DNA of 64,000 nt, from positions 22,931,190 to 22,995,189 of the forward strand of contig NC_134985.1 in the NCBI RefSeq assembly GCF_050947335.1, given 5' to 3'. Position 1 is the first letter of the stretch. Each line of letters opens with the position of its first letter. Made by a program: the position numbers and the translations under genes. The stretch is from Megachile rotundata (lineage: Eukaryota > Arthropoda > Insecta > Hymenoptera > Megachilidae). This document shows, piece after piece, positions 50,219 to 63,400 of this stretch. Under the pieces are notes generated by a model that saw only the letters and a program-made list of their open reading frames with translations, was not told the origin of the DNA and made no database searches.

Positions 50219-52739
50219 TAATACTCTACTAAAATATATCATCATTCATAAATGTTCTTTAAACTTTTTCTGCTCTTACACCAATTAAAAACTAAACAGT
50301 GTTCCATTGTTCGCGTAAAAATGAAGGTTGTGCATTTACAACATTTATATGCAAACGAGAATTTTTCGTCAATAGGTTACAGAAAAAAAATATATCTTAT
50401 CATTTCTAGCGAGCAGAAAAAAAATTTCAAAGCGTATAGCAATGTTTACACGTATATCAATAGGCACAATGATTGAATGCAATACTTTTCCTTCTTCTTC
50501 TATAAAAGCAACAATAGATCGTTGTCTGTATATTATAATCTGAAATTTAAATTCGTAGGAAAAATTAAGGCCTATCATATAGACCCAACTTCATTATTTC
50601 GCGAACATTTGGATAAATACGCATTAAATATACAATTTCAAATATATAAGCAATTACGTTTGAAAATGCATAAAGAAACAAAAAATATTAATTTAACGGA
50701 GAATAATACAATGGAATTATTTAAGCAATATTTACCTAACACAATTTAAATCGTGCAATTCATATATGTTTTACTTAGAACAAACAGACAAATATAGATC
50801 CCCTTTGTCATTCGTTAAACGTATGAGAAACAGCATTTTAGAAAGGAAAAAAAATTGCGAAATGCATTTACATTTTTTAAATGGAAATGCCACGTTTGGA
50901 TTAAAATTATTTACCAATAAATTAATTCTTCAAAACAATCGCTAATACAATAATTAGAAAGTATCGAATCACGTTCTTGTCTTATAGAGCTGCAGTGACA
51001 GTCGCAAAAAATATTTAGAAAATATACAATAACAAACTGGGCAACATTATCCTTAAAAACAGGAACTAATTGATAAGATATTACAAAACCTTTCTGATTT
51101 TAATAGAATACTCTACATACTTTATGACCGCAAAAGTAATGTGTACAATCGGGGAACGATATGCTGTAACATATTTACAATTCTTTTTTAATATAAATCA
51201 AGGTACAATTGTAAATCGTTTCATGTATAAAGAAAGTAATGCGCTTTGCATTATCTTTCATTATCAGATCATGATTGTTGATTAAATCTGACAGTCGAAC
51301 GCATAAAGACACTGTCCTAACATGGAAAATTGCCATCAAAAATTGCCATAAAAAATGAACGGTTTTCATTAAAGAATAAAGCACACTTCGATTAACTCCT
51401 CATCGTTAAACAAAATGCATATTAGTGACGCGACGCATTTTTTCTTCGCAGTACATCTAGTCGATGTTCAATAATCGTCCAAATGAAATGCATAAAGTTT
51501 CAAAAATAAAATTAACTTGTACATATGGTATTTACCATTACAGCGTTGAAGATGATATATTACTTTTGTAACGATAAAATTGCTCGATTGTCCCATCTTC
51601 GAGAACTATGAAGTATTAGGAAACGATCTATCGTATCGTTAATGTTCATATTTCCTTTCGTAAGACGGGTATTAGTCGTAAAAGGCATGCTATGACAAGA
51701 ATATTTCACGAACCACAATTAATGCGTGTCACATTAAGCGTATAACATAAATTAAAGAACCCTGTTCGATATAATATATTTTTGCAAATCACGATTACAG
51801 TCTCACGATCTCATTAGCTGTAGAAAAACATGTACATGAATATAAAACAAAGAAAATGATCTTAACATCAATTGTTACTTTATACCCTATAATCTAATAA
51901 AAATGTTGTTCAATGATTTATTACCAATTCGAACAGTACTTAAAAAATATACTATATATGGAAAAAGTCCTTATAAAATTTAGTTATACCTTGGGAGCGC
52001 ACAAGCGTTTGTAGGTGAAATACGACTTGTACAATTTCGTTCATTTTTTTTTTTTTTCCATTTGATTTACTATGTATTGCCTCTCTTAAGATAGTTCCTC
52101 GTTAGTTATTAGTACGCGCAATAAAATAAGAATAACTAAATGACAATAGACATAAACATTTTTATATAGAGTACAGTTTCACTATACGACTCTTTTTCGT
52201 ACGATCTTCCTGCCAATTCTTTTTCATATGAACTTTCGTGCACACTAACGGCGAACTCTCAAATTTAGGAATTTAGACATTTTTTAATTTAAACATTTTC
52301 TGTAGAACAACCCCGTTCAAGACCATATAGCAAAACTCTACTGTGAATAAACAAAAGAGAAAATAGGAACGGGTAAAACACTTTTTAGTCATTGCTTAGA
52401 AGCAAATATGATTGATAAAATTTATCTATTCAAATTTTCGTAATATATTTCCTCACACTTCTTTCCATTTTTTGCTTAAGGTCATAGACGTTCTTACTCG
52501 GATCAGTTTTTAATGAAAATCGTTTTAATCGTTTCTTTAAATAGCTAAAACGAGCGTAATAAATACCTGGTTTTAACAAGATGATGATTATCGTTCATTT
52601 CTCATTTATATCTTGAAGTTAAATTATTTCATAACGAGCAAGAAACTTATACCGTACAGGGTTGCCGCTAAAAACTTCGAATACTTTTCAAACCACAGTG
52701 CTCTTGACTTTCGACTGAGATTTTGAAATGATCATCGAG
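50027..52739. other. AT-rich stretch; probable long 3' UTR of epsin (-)
   Basis: Between the convergent protein C10 and epsin genes. It contains an (AAT)n repeat at 50168-50218 and several minus-strand AATAAA-like hexamers. Short frames on both strands have no recognisable products. The epsin transcript probably extends into it, but its 3' end cannot be fixed from sequence. Confidence 0.45.
50168..50218. repeat. (AAT)n trinucleotide repeat
   Basis: About 17 uninterrupted ATA/AAT units. Confidence 0.93.
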
Positions 52740-55700
52740 CTACGAGAGGAACGGATTTGCTGTGGTAGTCGTATTCGCTGCCCAAGGGTCCTGTCGAATC
52801 TGATTGATTGTAGGACGGGGTGGTGGTGTTGCCGCCGCGAACGGATTTGCTGAATATGTGATGGCCGCTGTAAAGTTGTTAATAACTTTCATTTAAACTA
52901 TATGATCTATACTATAAAAGCGAAACATGTATCCTTACAACTCTAAATCCCTATATTCCTGTCTAGATTCCTGCATTCCTAATACTAAGAAACCAATAGC
53001 AACATTTCAAAGGATAATACATATGAATATAACGTCAATGATTCCATCGGATTTCTTTCTGCTGAAATATTCCACTCAAAAGATACAATTTTCATAATTT
53101 TGTCAAATGTGATATTCGAAGCATGCATTCATGCAGTTATTGATCAATTTTTAAATACTTACGAATTTACTTCCAATGAAATGCTATTTTACAGACAAAA
53201 CGTGTTACAAATAACGTAACGTATTATCTATTTTTATTGGACTCGATGCAATTTAGATTAAAACCTTCAATAATTATGTACTTCTGACAAGTGATGATCA
53301 AAAGTTTTTCAAGACTTATCTTACATATTATTTTGCATTTATGTAATACCTTACACTTTTGAGCGATGTAGAGACTATAGTAAGACTATTTTAAAGCAAA
53401 TATTACCTGCTGGTGTAGGTGTTGTCGGTTTGATTGCAGACGTGCTGACGAGATTATCGAGATTAACAAGAGCAGAATTCTCTCCGAGGAACGATTGCGG
53501 TGTTTTCTTAACGGCTCCCGTACTTGTTGGAAGATTATCAGCTATACTACCCAAATCGAATGGATCTGGTGATAACGTACCTCCTATAGCCCCATCGGAT
53601 AAACATAACGTTAATGATTATACTCGTTGTAATTGAAAAGCAGCCGAAAAAAATATTAAATAAGTACCATTGTTTGCCGTTTGAAGACTAGATCCAGGCT
53701 TATTTCTGTTAGTAATTATATCAAATTCGTCTAAATCGTTCAGCGGACTGGCTGCAGAACTGTTCTGATTTCCAATGGAGAAATTGTTAAGACTAGGCCC
53801 AGTACCATTGAAGCCGTTGCTAGTATTGAAAGTAGCACTTGAAGTAGTAGGCAAATTAAAGCCGATGTTTTGCGGCGACTGTGCAGCAAAACCGATATTC
53901 TGCGTTAAAGTGGAATTGTTAAAAGCTGGAGAAGTAGATGTTATACCTTCTCGGCCAGCCTAAATAATTTTGCAATAATCAAATTAATTCGGCAATAATA
54001 TAAATATAGTACATATATGTATAATAGTTAAAAATATACTTTCAAACGATATGAATAATGCTACGAATCGTCGAAGGGTTTTTTTTACCTGTTTTTTGTT
54101 TGCATCAGCTTCGATAGTGGTAGCAACTGTAGTAGCAGAAGGTATTGGAGACCAAGGATCTGTACTAGGTGAAGATGTAACGGTCACAGGCGATGAAGGA
54201 GGTGCTCTCCATGGATCAATCGCAGCAGCTAAAATAGAATCGCAAATTAATTACGATATAATCAATATATTTTTATATTAATCGGGATTTTTTTTATTAA
54301 CAAATTTTACTTGGTCTTTGCGGCGGGACAGGAGTCCATGGATCAATCGCAGGTGATGTACTACTTGTTGTAGGAGCACTCCATGGATCGTTCTGTTGCT
54401 GTATAGTAAAGACATTCGAGCATAAAACAACTATTGGAAAATTTTCTAGTATTTCATAGTGCATTATTGTCGCGGTATTTACTATATTAGTTAAACATAC
54501 CTTATACGTATAAAAATGAGATAAATCCAAAGACTGTTTAACATGCAAAATGTGTGGAATATTGTGTTATCGTGCAATAAGCGTATACAGAAATCGAATT
54601 TATTGAAAATTATATACCTGCGGTCTGGGCGGAGGTGCTGTAATCGGTATACCCCAAGGATCAGTTTTTACATTATATCCGCATGCTTCTTCCAAATTCA
54701 CATCCAACAGATCTAGCATATGACTTTGTTTCTCAGTTTGTGGAGCTCTATAATTTATGTATTTCTTTAGGTAAGTACTTTAACCAAATAAATCTTGTTT
54801 TAGAATGATTTTCACTAACTTAAAATCCTGTTGACTTTGACTAAGAGCTAACTGCAATCTAACATCATCGCTACGCCTTCTTTGTTCTTCCTGTTCTGCT
54901 TCTTCTCTTGACATTGCAAGAGCTAATTGTAACTGCAATTCTTCTTCCCCGACCGTTTGTGGTCTTGCAGCTTCCAATTCGGCTATGATATATTCACTTT
55001 TATTAGTATCGTAAAATTCTATACAGTGGAATCTCGATTAACCGAGGTTCCGTATTATCCGAGGTGCTCTGTGTACTTAATGCTATGTAGTGCACATCGA
55101 CTCCGATAATCGAGACTTTACTGTATATAATAAATAAATAAAGTTTAATAGAAAAATGTTGAACAAACGTTTACTTGTACGCCTGGCTGTAGATTCGGAT
55201 CCTAAACGACACGGTTCCCAATCCTGAAACTAAAGTAATGTGGGAAGCATTTGAAAAAGAGAAATAGCAGGTTTTATCACTATCATTAATTTTTACTTAC
55301 ATCACTGCTTACAGGCGACATAGTATCTAATCCATCGCTACCAAATCCACTAACTGATTGTGCAAATCTTTCTTTTGCTTTTAGTGCTCTAGCTCTTTCA
55401 TTCCTTAATCTTTCGTCATCTTTTAATAAGGCCACTAGTTGCTTCGCTTTCTCCCGGACGTTCACTCCCTGATCCTTAGATCCTTCCATATATTGGAAAT
55501 CTAGTATGAACAAAACAAAGGAAAAAAATGTCTAAATTATCAATATTTTATGTTAAATTTTTATAAAATGAAATATTAAATTATCTACCTTTCAACGTTT
55601 GAATGGCAAAAATATTTTCTTTACATTGCTGTGCTACTTTTTCTGTGCCTGTTTTAATAAGGTACTCTAAAAGAACTAAAGCTTTGTACACATGTCGCCA

Positions 55701-55989
55701 ATTTTTTCCATGATCATTTAATCTCTTCCATAACATTTGCATAATTTCGGTAAAAGCAACAACATTGTAAGTTAGATCAGCAATTTCTGCCATAAGCGTA
55801 CTGCTTGGACCCCAGGGATCATTGCTGGTGGCTTTTCGTACAGCTTTCTATTCGAATATTCATTATTTTAATTTATATACGTATGACAATTAGATAGATG
55901 TTAAAGTAAAAAATTATTACCTGTGCATTACTATAATTATGAGCGAGATTAACAATGTCTCGCCTGATACCTGCCAAATTCACCTGCAT
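52740..55989 (-). CDS. lqf: Epsin / liquid facets, endocytic clathrin adaptor
   Basis: Binds PtdIns(4,5)P2, ubiquitinated cargo, clathrin and AP-2 in endocytosis; the fly gene is essential for Notch ligand signalling. Eleven minus-strand exons: 55989-55921, 55847-55589, 55500-55301, 55223-55175, 54982-54820, 54747-54618, 54398-54311, 54228-54089, 53959-53668, 53583-53407, 52867-52740; 564 residues, all phases exact. Residues 1-about 145 form the ENTH domain, starting MQVNLAGIRRDIVNLAHNYS and including ATSNDPWGPS and HVYKALVLLEYLIKTG. Two ubiquitin-interacting motifs lie at about 205-222 and 231-246. A clathrin-box-like LLDVN is at about 260. Six C-terminal DPW motifs for AP-2 and two NPF motifs for EH-domain partners follow; the last NPF is three residues from the end. 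The start at 55989 matches the conserved N-terminal amphipathic helix; an in-frame ATG also exists 24 bases upstream. Confidence 0.97.
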
Positions 55990-57146
55990 GACGTCTTGAC
56001 CTTGTCTTCTCATCTAAAAGATTATCACTTTATATTACAAGCAGGCACTAATATTCAAATTTCTTCTAGAAGCCCATACTTATCATTGTTTATGGTGAAT
56101 TATATTCGACAGAATGTGACTGAAACACAAGTTCAGCTATATTTCCTTAAAAGAACAATTTGAACAAAAACTGATAATAAATATGGGCAACCATTTGGTA
56201 CCGAAGCCATGCGTCTAAAATATGCATTAGCAAGAAAGCATAACACTCGTTGTAAACTTGTATGCTACTCTACCTTTTACCAAATTAATGTATTATTCCT
56301 ACCTTCTATATGGTTAGTATTAAAATGAATGAAAATACCTAAACTAACAGTGCAGTTGATGTAAAAATAAAAAAAATCCTTTTTTTAACGATATTCATTT
56401 GTTCTACATATGATATCATTGTATAATTTGCAAATTATATGCTAAACAAAGTATAATAAACATAATGAAACCGAATAAATGTAACCATTTCTAATGCGTG
56501 ATTTATATGTATATAAAGCTTTAAAGCAGATTAGTTCTTTTCGAGATGTGCCTATGTATGTAATCTAGATAAAAAGTTTTAACCAAAACAGAGCATTTAA
56601 CACTAGGTATGTATATTCAAAGGTATTTAACTGTAAATTGTATAATTATAATTCTTTTTTTACCAGAATATGTTAAATTTCCTACTAAGGACCATTTTCT
56701 TTACAGAAAAATTTAATGTTAGAAGTATTATATTTTATAAAATAATAGTTGATGCAATACTGACTTGCATAATGTACATAACTTATCATTGTTACATAAT
56801 TTTGCAAAAATAAAACATAAATGATTTTAAATGTGTGCAAAAATTAGATTACTAAAAACTATAATCATCGTATTTTTTTACATATACAGGATGGTATTCT
56901 ATTGCATGTACAAAATTTTGTTAGTTAATAAATTACGTAACAACTTGTATTTTTTGTGTTGTATATCTGTGCTTGTATTATTATACTAAAAAAGGAATAT
57001 CTTTTAATAACATCCTGTATATTGTCCATTACGGGTTTCATAAAACATTTATCTACATTATTTGTCTTTTAAACATTTTCTAACGATTGATTAGTAATGT
57101 AATAACATTTGTTATTCTGTTAACTGTATTCAGTTAGAAAATTTAC

Positions 57147-57253
57147 CTTCTGCATAGCCATTGTTGGCATACGAAATATGGCTGGTGTCGCTGATGAAGC
57201 TACTTCTTGTCCAGAAATACAGAAAACCCCAGAACACTTTTCAAATCAGAATA
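57147..57253 (-). other. Candidate alternative 5' exon of epsin
   Basis: On the minus strand an open frame (…GQEVASSATPAIFRMPTMAMQK) runs up to a GTAAAT donor at 57147/57146. It ends on a codon boundary, and the exon starting at 56013 begins in the same phase with ATG. The spliced product would be an N-terminally extended epsin. The 5' boundary is a guess (acceptor AAAAG near 57254). It may be only an untranslated leader. Confidence 0.35.
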
Positions 57254-57460
57254 AAATCCTATACTATTAGATAGTTCATTAAATAAATAAGAAAGGTTTG
57301 TTATATTTATCTGTCAATGATGAACAAAGTTTTATTTATATAGTAATAATCGCGTGATTAACCGAGTGCATTTCATATGTAACTTTAAAGATATTTTAAA
57401 ATATTATGCAAATAAATATTGCACAGAATACTGCATTCTTTACTGTTCTAATAAAAAATA

Positions 57461-57463
<3 letters not shown>

Positions 57464-57498
<35 letters not shown>
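57464..57498. repeat. (TA)n microsatellite
   Basis: About 17 TA units in the epsin leader intron. Confidence 0.9.
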
Positions 57499-57502
<4 letters not shown>

Positions 57503-59180
57503 GCATATGAATTTGTTAATTAACATACATATACATGTGTAACAATATGGAATATCACTAAATTTTTTTACAAATCTTGTGCTGCATATAAAAGGTTATA
57601 CACGATAATATTTAAAAGCTAAATAGGCACAACTCTTGTCACATACATACGCGATACACAATACTTTTCTTAGCTAAGGATACTTTTTTTTAAATAATGT
57701 GTACAAGGCACATACTTATTTTAAAAGTTATAACATTTTCCTCTCTACGTGTGTAACGTGAAAATAATAAAACCCTCTACCAATGTATATGGGATATACA
57801 AGTAGGATTCTCTAAGAGGAAAATATTATTAACCACATAATTCTATATCCTATGTCTAAAAACTTTTTTTCATAAAAAGCAACTATCTATACTTGTAAAC
57901 TTACTTAATCCCTTTATAGGTAAATGCAATTATAATGAAATATAACTCTGAATTAATAAAAAATTTAAGTAGGAATCTCAGGATTATAATGCTTTCAAGA
58001 TTTTGTATAGAAAACGCTTAAAAAATTCCAAATGTAAGATGTGCCCTTCTAATAAAACGTTTTAGTATTAATTCAAAGTTGCAGTTTTTGTGCAATATTA
58101 AGCTTATTTCACCGGTATGGCACCGACTAAAATTACTTAAATTGTAATTACTTGATAGATATAAAGTATATAAAGTAACTTAATCATTGAAACTACTTCC
58201 TGTTTATAACCTTTTGCAAGCATTTTAATGAAAGAAATTAAAAAGAGAAAATATCAAAAGGAAAAAGTTCTATCAGAAGTTTTATCAGAAGGAAAACAAT
58301 TTGAACTAAACTACTATTTTTTTAAATTAATAAGCCGCATGCAACAATGAGAATAAACAAAGTTACTTACATTTACGAATTAAAGGATATTTACTTTTCC
58401 TCAAGAAAGCTGTGATATTAAACTGAAAAGCGAAGAAATCTTTATTATCTTCTAGTTAACGTCACTATATTTGTATCTTATCTTATCATGGCTCATGTAT
58501 AATGCAACTTTTTATACACAGGAAACAACACTGACACTATGGTTCATCTAAAAAATTGTCAGAATCCAGTAAAATTTTAAAAGAATTACTTATACGTTAA
58601 ACTGGTTCAGGATTATTATTATATGGTTTCTTTGAGACAGTTAAAAGGTATTATGTTTGTTAACATCCATGAATCTATTGATTTTCACGTTATTTTTCTT
58701 TCTTTATTCTATTTTTCGTAAATATGAAATAAATAACATTATAAAGATTCAACAAATCTAAATAATAATATGTCGTTTAAAAGACTTTGTAAGTTAGCAT
58801 TTTACAATTTCTTAACCTTAAATATTAAATATTAAAAGCAGTAATTGAACATGCGTCTCCTTGTTTTTCTTCGAATTACGTAAAACACTTTTTCATCGTG
58901 TATAAAAAGTTTATTACCGCGTATTTCTTTGTAGCGTTTGAAAGTTTAAATTAACTATATGCATAGTGACTTTAAGAATTTATGTATGTACGTGCACTAA
59001 ATGACAATCGTACGCAACACGAATATAAGATAATTTCTTTCGATAGATTTTAAGAATAATGTCATAGATTGTTCACGTTATATGAGCTATTTTCTTGATA
59101 TAATTAACGTAACTAATGCAATAGGTATACATACACTAACTTAAGTGCAAGGCTAATCCATGAAAATATATCGTGATATG

Positions 59181-59491
59181 TCAATTTCGAAACTCTATCT
59201 GCACTTTCTCATGCTCGGGCGTGACTTCCTCGTAATTCTGTACGTTTTCGATATATTTCACATACAGGACAACGTAAAACTACACAAAAAAGATGAACGA
59301 ATGAAAAGATACATTATCAATTGAAATATGTAAAAGAATTAAACTATCGAAGTAAGTTGACCAAGTTCGATTCTTATTCTAGATTGTGCTACTTGCACTT
59401 CTATATTAATGACGTTACGATTCCGTAACTCTGTTCGTCGATCAACATGTATCATTTTACTCACCGTAACGTATACAGCGAATTTAATCCA
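59181..59491 (-). other. Possible small membrane-protein reading frame (two exons)
   Basis: Minus-strand segments 59491-59465 and 59279-59181 join in phase across a GTGAGT donor and a TTTGTGTAG acceptor. They encode 41 residues with a hydrophobic stretch (FAVYVTFYVVLYVKYI) and a charged tail ending in EFRN and TGA. No start codon is found upstream in frame, so either another exon is missing or these are untranslated leader exons of epsin. I do not recognise the product. Confidence 0.25.
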
Positions 59492-60413
59492 CTAATTTTA
59501 ACCGAAACAAGAAGCAAAATAATATAAAACACTTATGACAAGTCCATTCACAGGCACTGACGAATTAGATGTTACGGGGCAAGATGGCGCTGAGAAGTAT
59601 TTCCGTCTTCACTATTTTGTAGTTAACCAGTATTTATAAAGAAAATTCAGAATTCGAACTGTTTCTATTAGATTAAAAATAATTTTCTTTATCACTGGGT
59701 GTATACATCCGTTTTCCTGTAAATACATTGAGTGATTAACATCAGGTTAACATGCTATGTAATGTTTCAGCGAAACAAGGAATTCATCAATGAAGAATTG
59801 TCTCATTTCGTACGATTTCGTAAGGCTTATTCACAAGAAACCAATAATTGATGTCATTAAAATTCTTACAGATTGGGCGAGCATCCGTGTACGAGCATAA
59901 CGATCATACGTTATTCATATCGAATAAACTTCTTTTTTCTCCGTTCATTTATGCTCATCCAGTTTGTGTGGACCTTTAAATACATTCGCTCAATTGTGAA
60001 TTCAATATGGCTTATATGGAATCCTCACGGTGCGTTTAGATAAACGCACCTGCATATGTATTAAAATAGAACACACTTGAAGGATAAATTTTATATATAC
60101 GCGCCATTATATGTAATTTCTTCAGCTTTCGATTGTTGATGAAAGAGCCCTGTTTTTTACCATAGCGGTGTGTAGTGAGAAACTAATAGAAACTAAACAG
60201 AAAGTACAAACAAGCTGTTTACTGCTGTATAATGTTATCATCCTTGTGTTGCCGATAGTATACTTAAACGAAGTAAATTGTAAGAAGTGAACGTCAGCAT
60301 TGTAATATAAACTCTGTTGTTTTTATCGTTTGAATGCGGTTAGTGCATTTAATCATTCATCCAAATAAATATTTACTTTTAACGATTGCTTTTTAAAAGC
60401 AAATCACGTAAAA

Positions 60414-63400
60414 ATGAGTGTAAGACTTTTAAAAGATCCTGCTACTGTAAGTAGCCGAATATTTGTGGGTCATTTACAAACGGACGATATGACCAAACAT
60501 GAATTGGAAGAACACTTTTCAAAATATGGAACTGTTGTTGGTTCTTTGATAAATCGAGGTTTTGGCTTTGTTCAATTTGAGGAAGAACAATCTGCTCAAA
60601 AAGCTATTCAGAACGAAGATGGTGCTATGTTCAAAGGCAGAAGAATAGGTACTTTTTATTAGGGTTATTTCTTTAATTTATCAATGATTATGGATGTAAG
60701 TTGTAAAATTTCATGTTTTCTGTCTCTTCGAACAGATGTTAGACCAGCAAAGAAAGACAATCAATCCAGTGGCGGGGGCCCAGGGAAATTAGGAGGACCC
60801 AATAATCAGTTTAATTCTAATAATAATCACTTTAATCCTGGAAATGATTCTTTTAATAGCGGGAGTCAAAATTATGGGGGAAATTCAAGTTTTAACTCGA
60901 ATCAGAGTTTTAACTGCGATTCACAGTTAAATGATAACCAAAAAGGAAATGCTATACAAAATCGAAGCAGTGGAAATGATCAATTTAACGATGCTAATCA
61001 GAATAGGGACAATGTAAATGATCAGTTTGCAAATCAAAATCGAAACAGTGGAAACGATCAGTTTAATGTGATGCAAAATAAAGGAAATAATCAATTTAAT
61101 CCGAATAATCAGACCAGGAGCAGTAGTGACCAATTTAATCAAAATAGAGGTGGCAATCAGTTTGGTCCAGGGGGAAATCAAAATAGACCCGGAGGAAATC
61201 AAAATCGTAATTCAAATAATCAGAATAATCATGGTCAAAGTGGTGGTGGAGGTGGTGGTATGAATAGTGGCGGTGGTGGTAGAGCAAGGAACAACAGAGG
61301 TGCAAAAAACCGTAATAAAAATAGGGACAATTCAAGTGGGAATAATTTTAGAGACCGTAGTCCTATTAATAGAAGTGGTCGTTTAGATGACAAAGGTGCA
61401 CGGGATTGGGATCACAAACAAGGTGACAGATTAAGGGGGAACAATTTTGGTCGAGATTCATTTAACGACAGTAATAATCGTTACGAAGATTTCAAGAACT
61501 CTGGCCCTAGAGATATGAACATCAATTTTAAGTAAGTTTATCGTCAGAATTCGTGATTCTTTCTTCTTATTACTTGTTGTAGGTATTACAATTTAATGTT
61601 GTATTTGCTTTAACAGCAATACCAGCACATCAACCGAATACTCAAATGTGGTAACTGAAAAAAATGACTGTGAAATTATTGTTGTGAACAAAGCATTAAC
61701 GTATGTATAAAAGTAATGTAGTTTTTGTATAGTTATGGAATGTATTTTTTATCTAATATTTATTCGTACAGGGAGTATGCTGAAAGTATTGAAATGAGGT
61801 TAAAGAAAATCGGATTAACAGTGGATTTATTATTTCCAAATGAAGATGTTCTTTTAAGTAGAGTTCTAGGAAATATAGCAAGCCGTGGATGTTTATACGC
61901 AGTTGTCGTTACACCTATTAATCAAGAACATCATTCCTTAACTTTAAATATTCTTCACGGTTTACCTCAAGGTATTTGTTTCAATAATGTTCAAAGAATT
62001 TAATAATCGTGATATTAATATATATTCATTGTTTCATATAGAACACAGAAATATGCTCGTCGATGATGCTATTAATTTAATACAACGTGATTTTGCTAAT
62101 TACAAGGCTGGTGGACGATCGGTTCCATTGAATACACCTTTCGCGAACGAAAGACATCCTGATGCTATTCAAGTTCTTTTAAATATGTTGGCTGATAATC
62201 ATCAACTAACAGTGTTACAATATGATCGTGTTATAAAATATCTGGAAATTAAACGCGAAGAACAGGTGCAAGTTGAGTTAGGAGACGTAAAAGATTTACC
62301 AACGGCGACAACTACGATAACAGTTAGCGACCCGAAACAAGCCGAATTACAATCTAGAATACTTAACATCCTAAACAGTAACAAAACAAATTCATCCGTG
62401 CCAGCACCTAGTCCAGTACCAGCTCCAACTTCGACACCGACACCTGTTCCACCAGCTACTTGGGGAGGTAAGGTTTTTAAGATATAATTATTTAAATTTT
62501 AACGAAATGTATATAGTATCAAATCTTTGCTAAGTTTATGGTCAATTTCTATATCGTAACTTACAAATTGGGAATAGTATAAATTTCATAAAAATTTAAT
62601 AGGTAGTGATTTTACTGAAGTTAATTAACAGTTTGTGCTGTATAAGTTTCGGAAGGAGTGTAATTTCATTGCGTTATGTACATATTGTACAATTGGAATG
62701 CTTGCCTTTTTGTTTTTTTACAAGAATACCATTAATGGTGCATTTATTACTCAAAACGAGTAGCATTGGAAATAAAATTTTTATTGTGGTTTCCAAGCGA
62801 AAGAAAGACCTGTTGCATTATCTTTCATCTGTAGGAAGATCGTTTTTATAGGTGCATCTTAGAAATTTTGAAGCACCTGTCTTTTACGTTTTCCTTTCTG
62901 GATTTGTTTGTGTCCATTTCATGAACATTTCCAAAGAAATGTTTTTCAGTCGCGTATAGAAATTTCTGTTAAAGAAGTTTCACAATCTATTTAACATTAA
63001 AGAGAAAAATGTGTATTTTGTCTAAGAATTTCTTAGACAAATAATTTCAGGTAAAATTTAGATTTCAATCAGTCATTGTACGTGATTGATTAGACGTAAA
63101 CGAACTTCGTACGCTTTGGGTTTTTTCATTTAGTTCGTGCGTGTAGTGAAATTGTGATTACTATATGATGCAGTGATCAAAGCGAACGAACTTCGAATAT
63201 ACATATATATTTATATGTATATACATATATATATATTATATACATACACATACATATACATATATTGCTGGTACTGCTTACTTCATGAGTACATCATGTT
63301 ATGCCAGCAGCATCAACTGCCACAACAGCATCCACAACTACAACTACTACGGGAGTTTCGCCGTCACCTCTACTAAACGATCCAACAGTTCAAAAGGCAC

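Larger units (their letters stand above)
55990..60413. other. Epsin leader introns and shared epsin/NCOA5 upstream region
   Basis: Holds 5' leader sequence of epsin (-) and the NCOA5 (+) leader. An acceptor just upstream of the epsin start (exon begins 56013) shows that the leader is spliced. Candidate upstream minus-strand exons end at donors 57147 and 59465. An AAGATGGCGC element at 59580-59589, a motif common near transcription starts, suggests epsin transcription begins near 59.6 kb. The NCOA5 leader lies somewhere in 60.1-60.4 kb. A TA repeat is at 57464-57498. Confidence 0.5.

Noticed and set aside
60927..61335. Minus-strand frames rich in Ile/Ser and His/Tyr
   Set aside because: They are antisense shadows of the Asn-rich NCOA5 exon 2.
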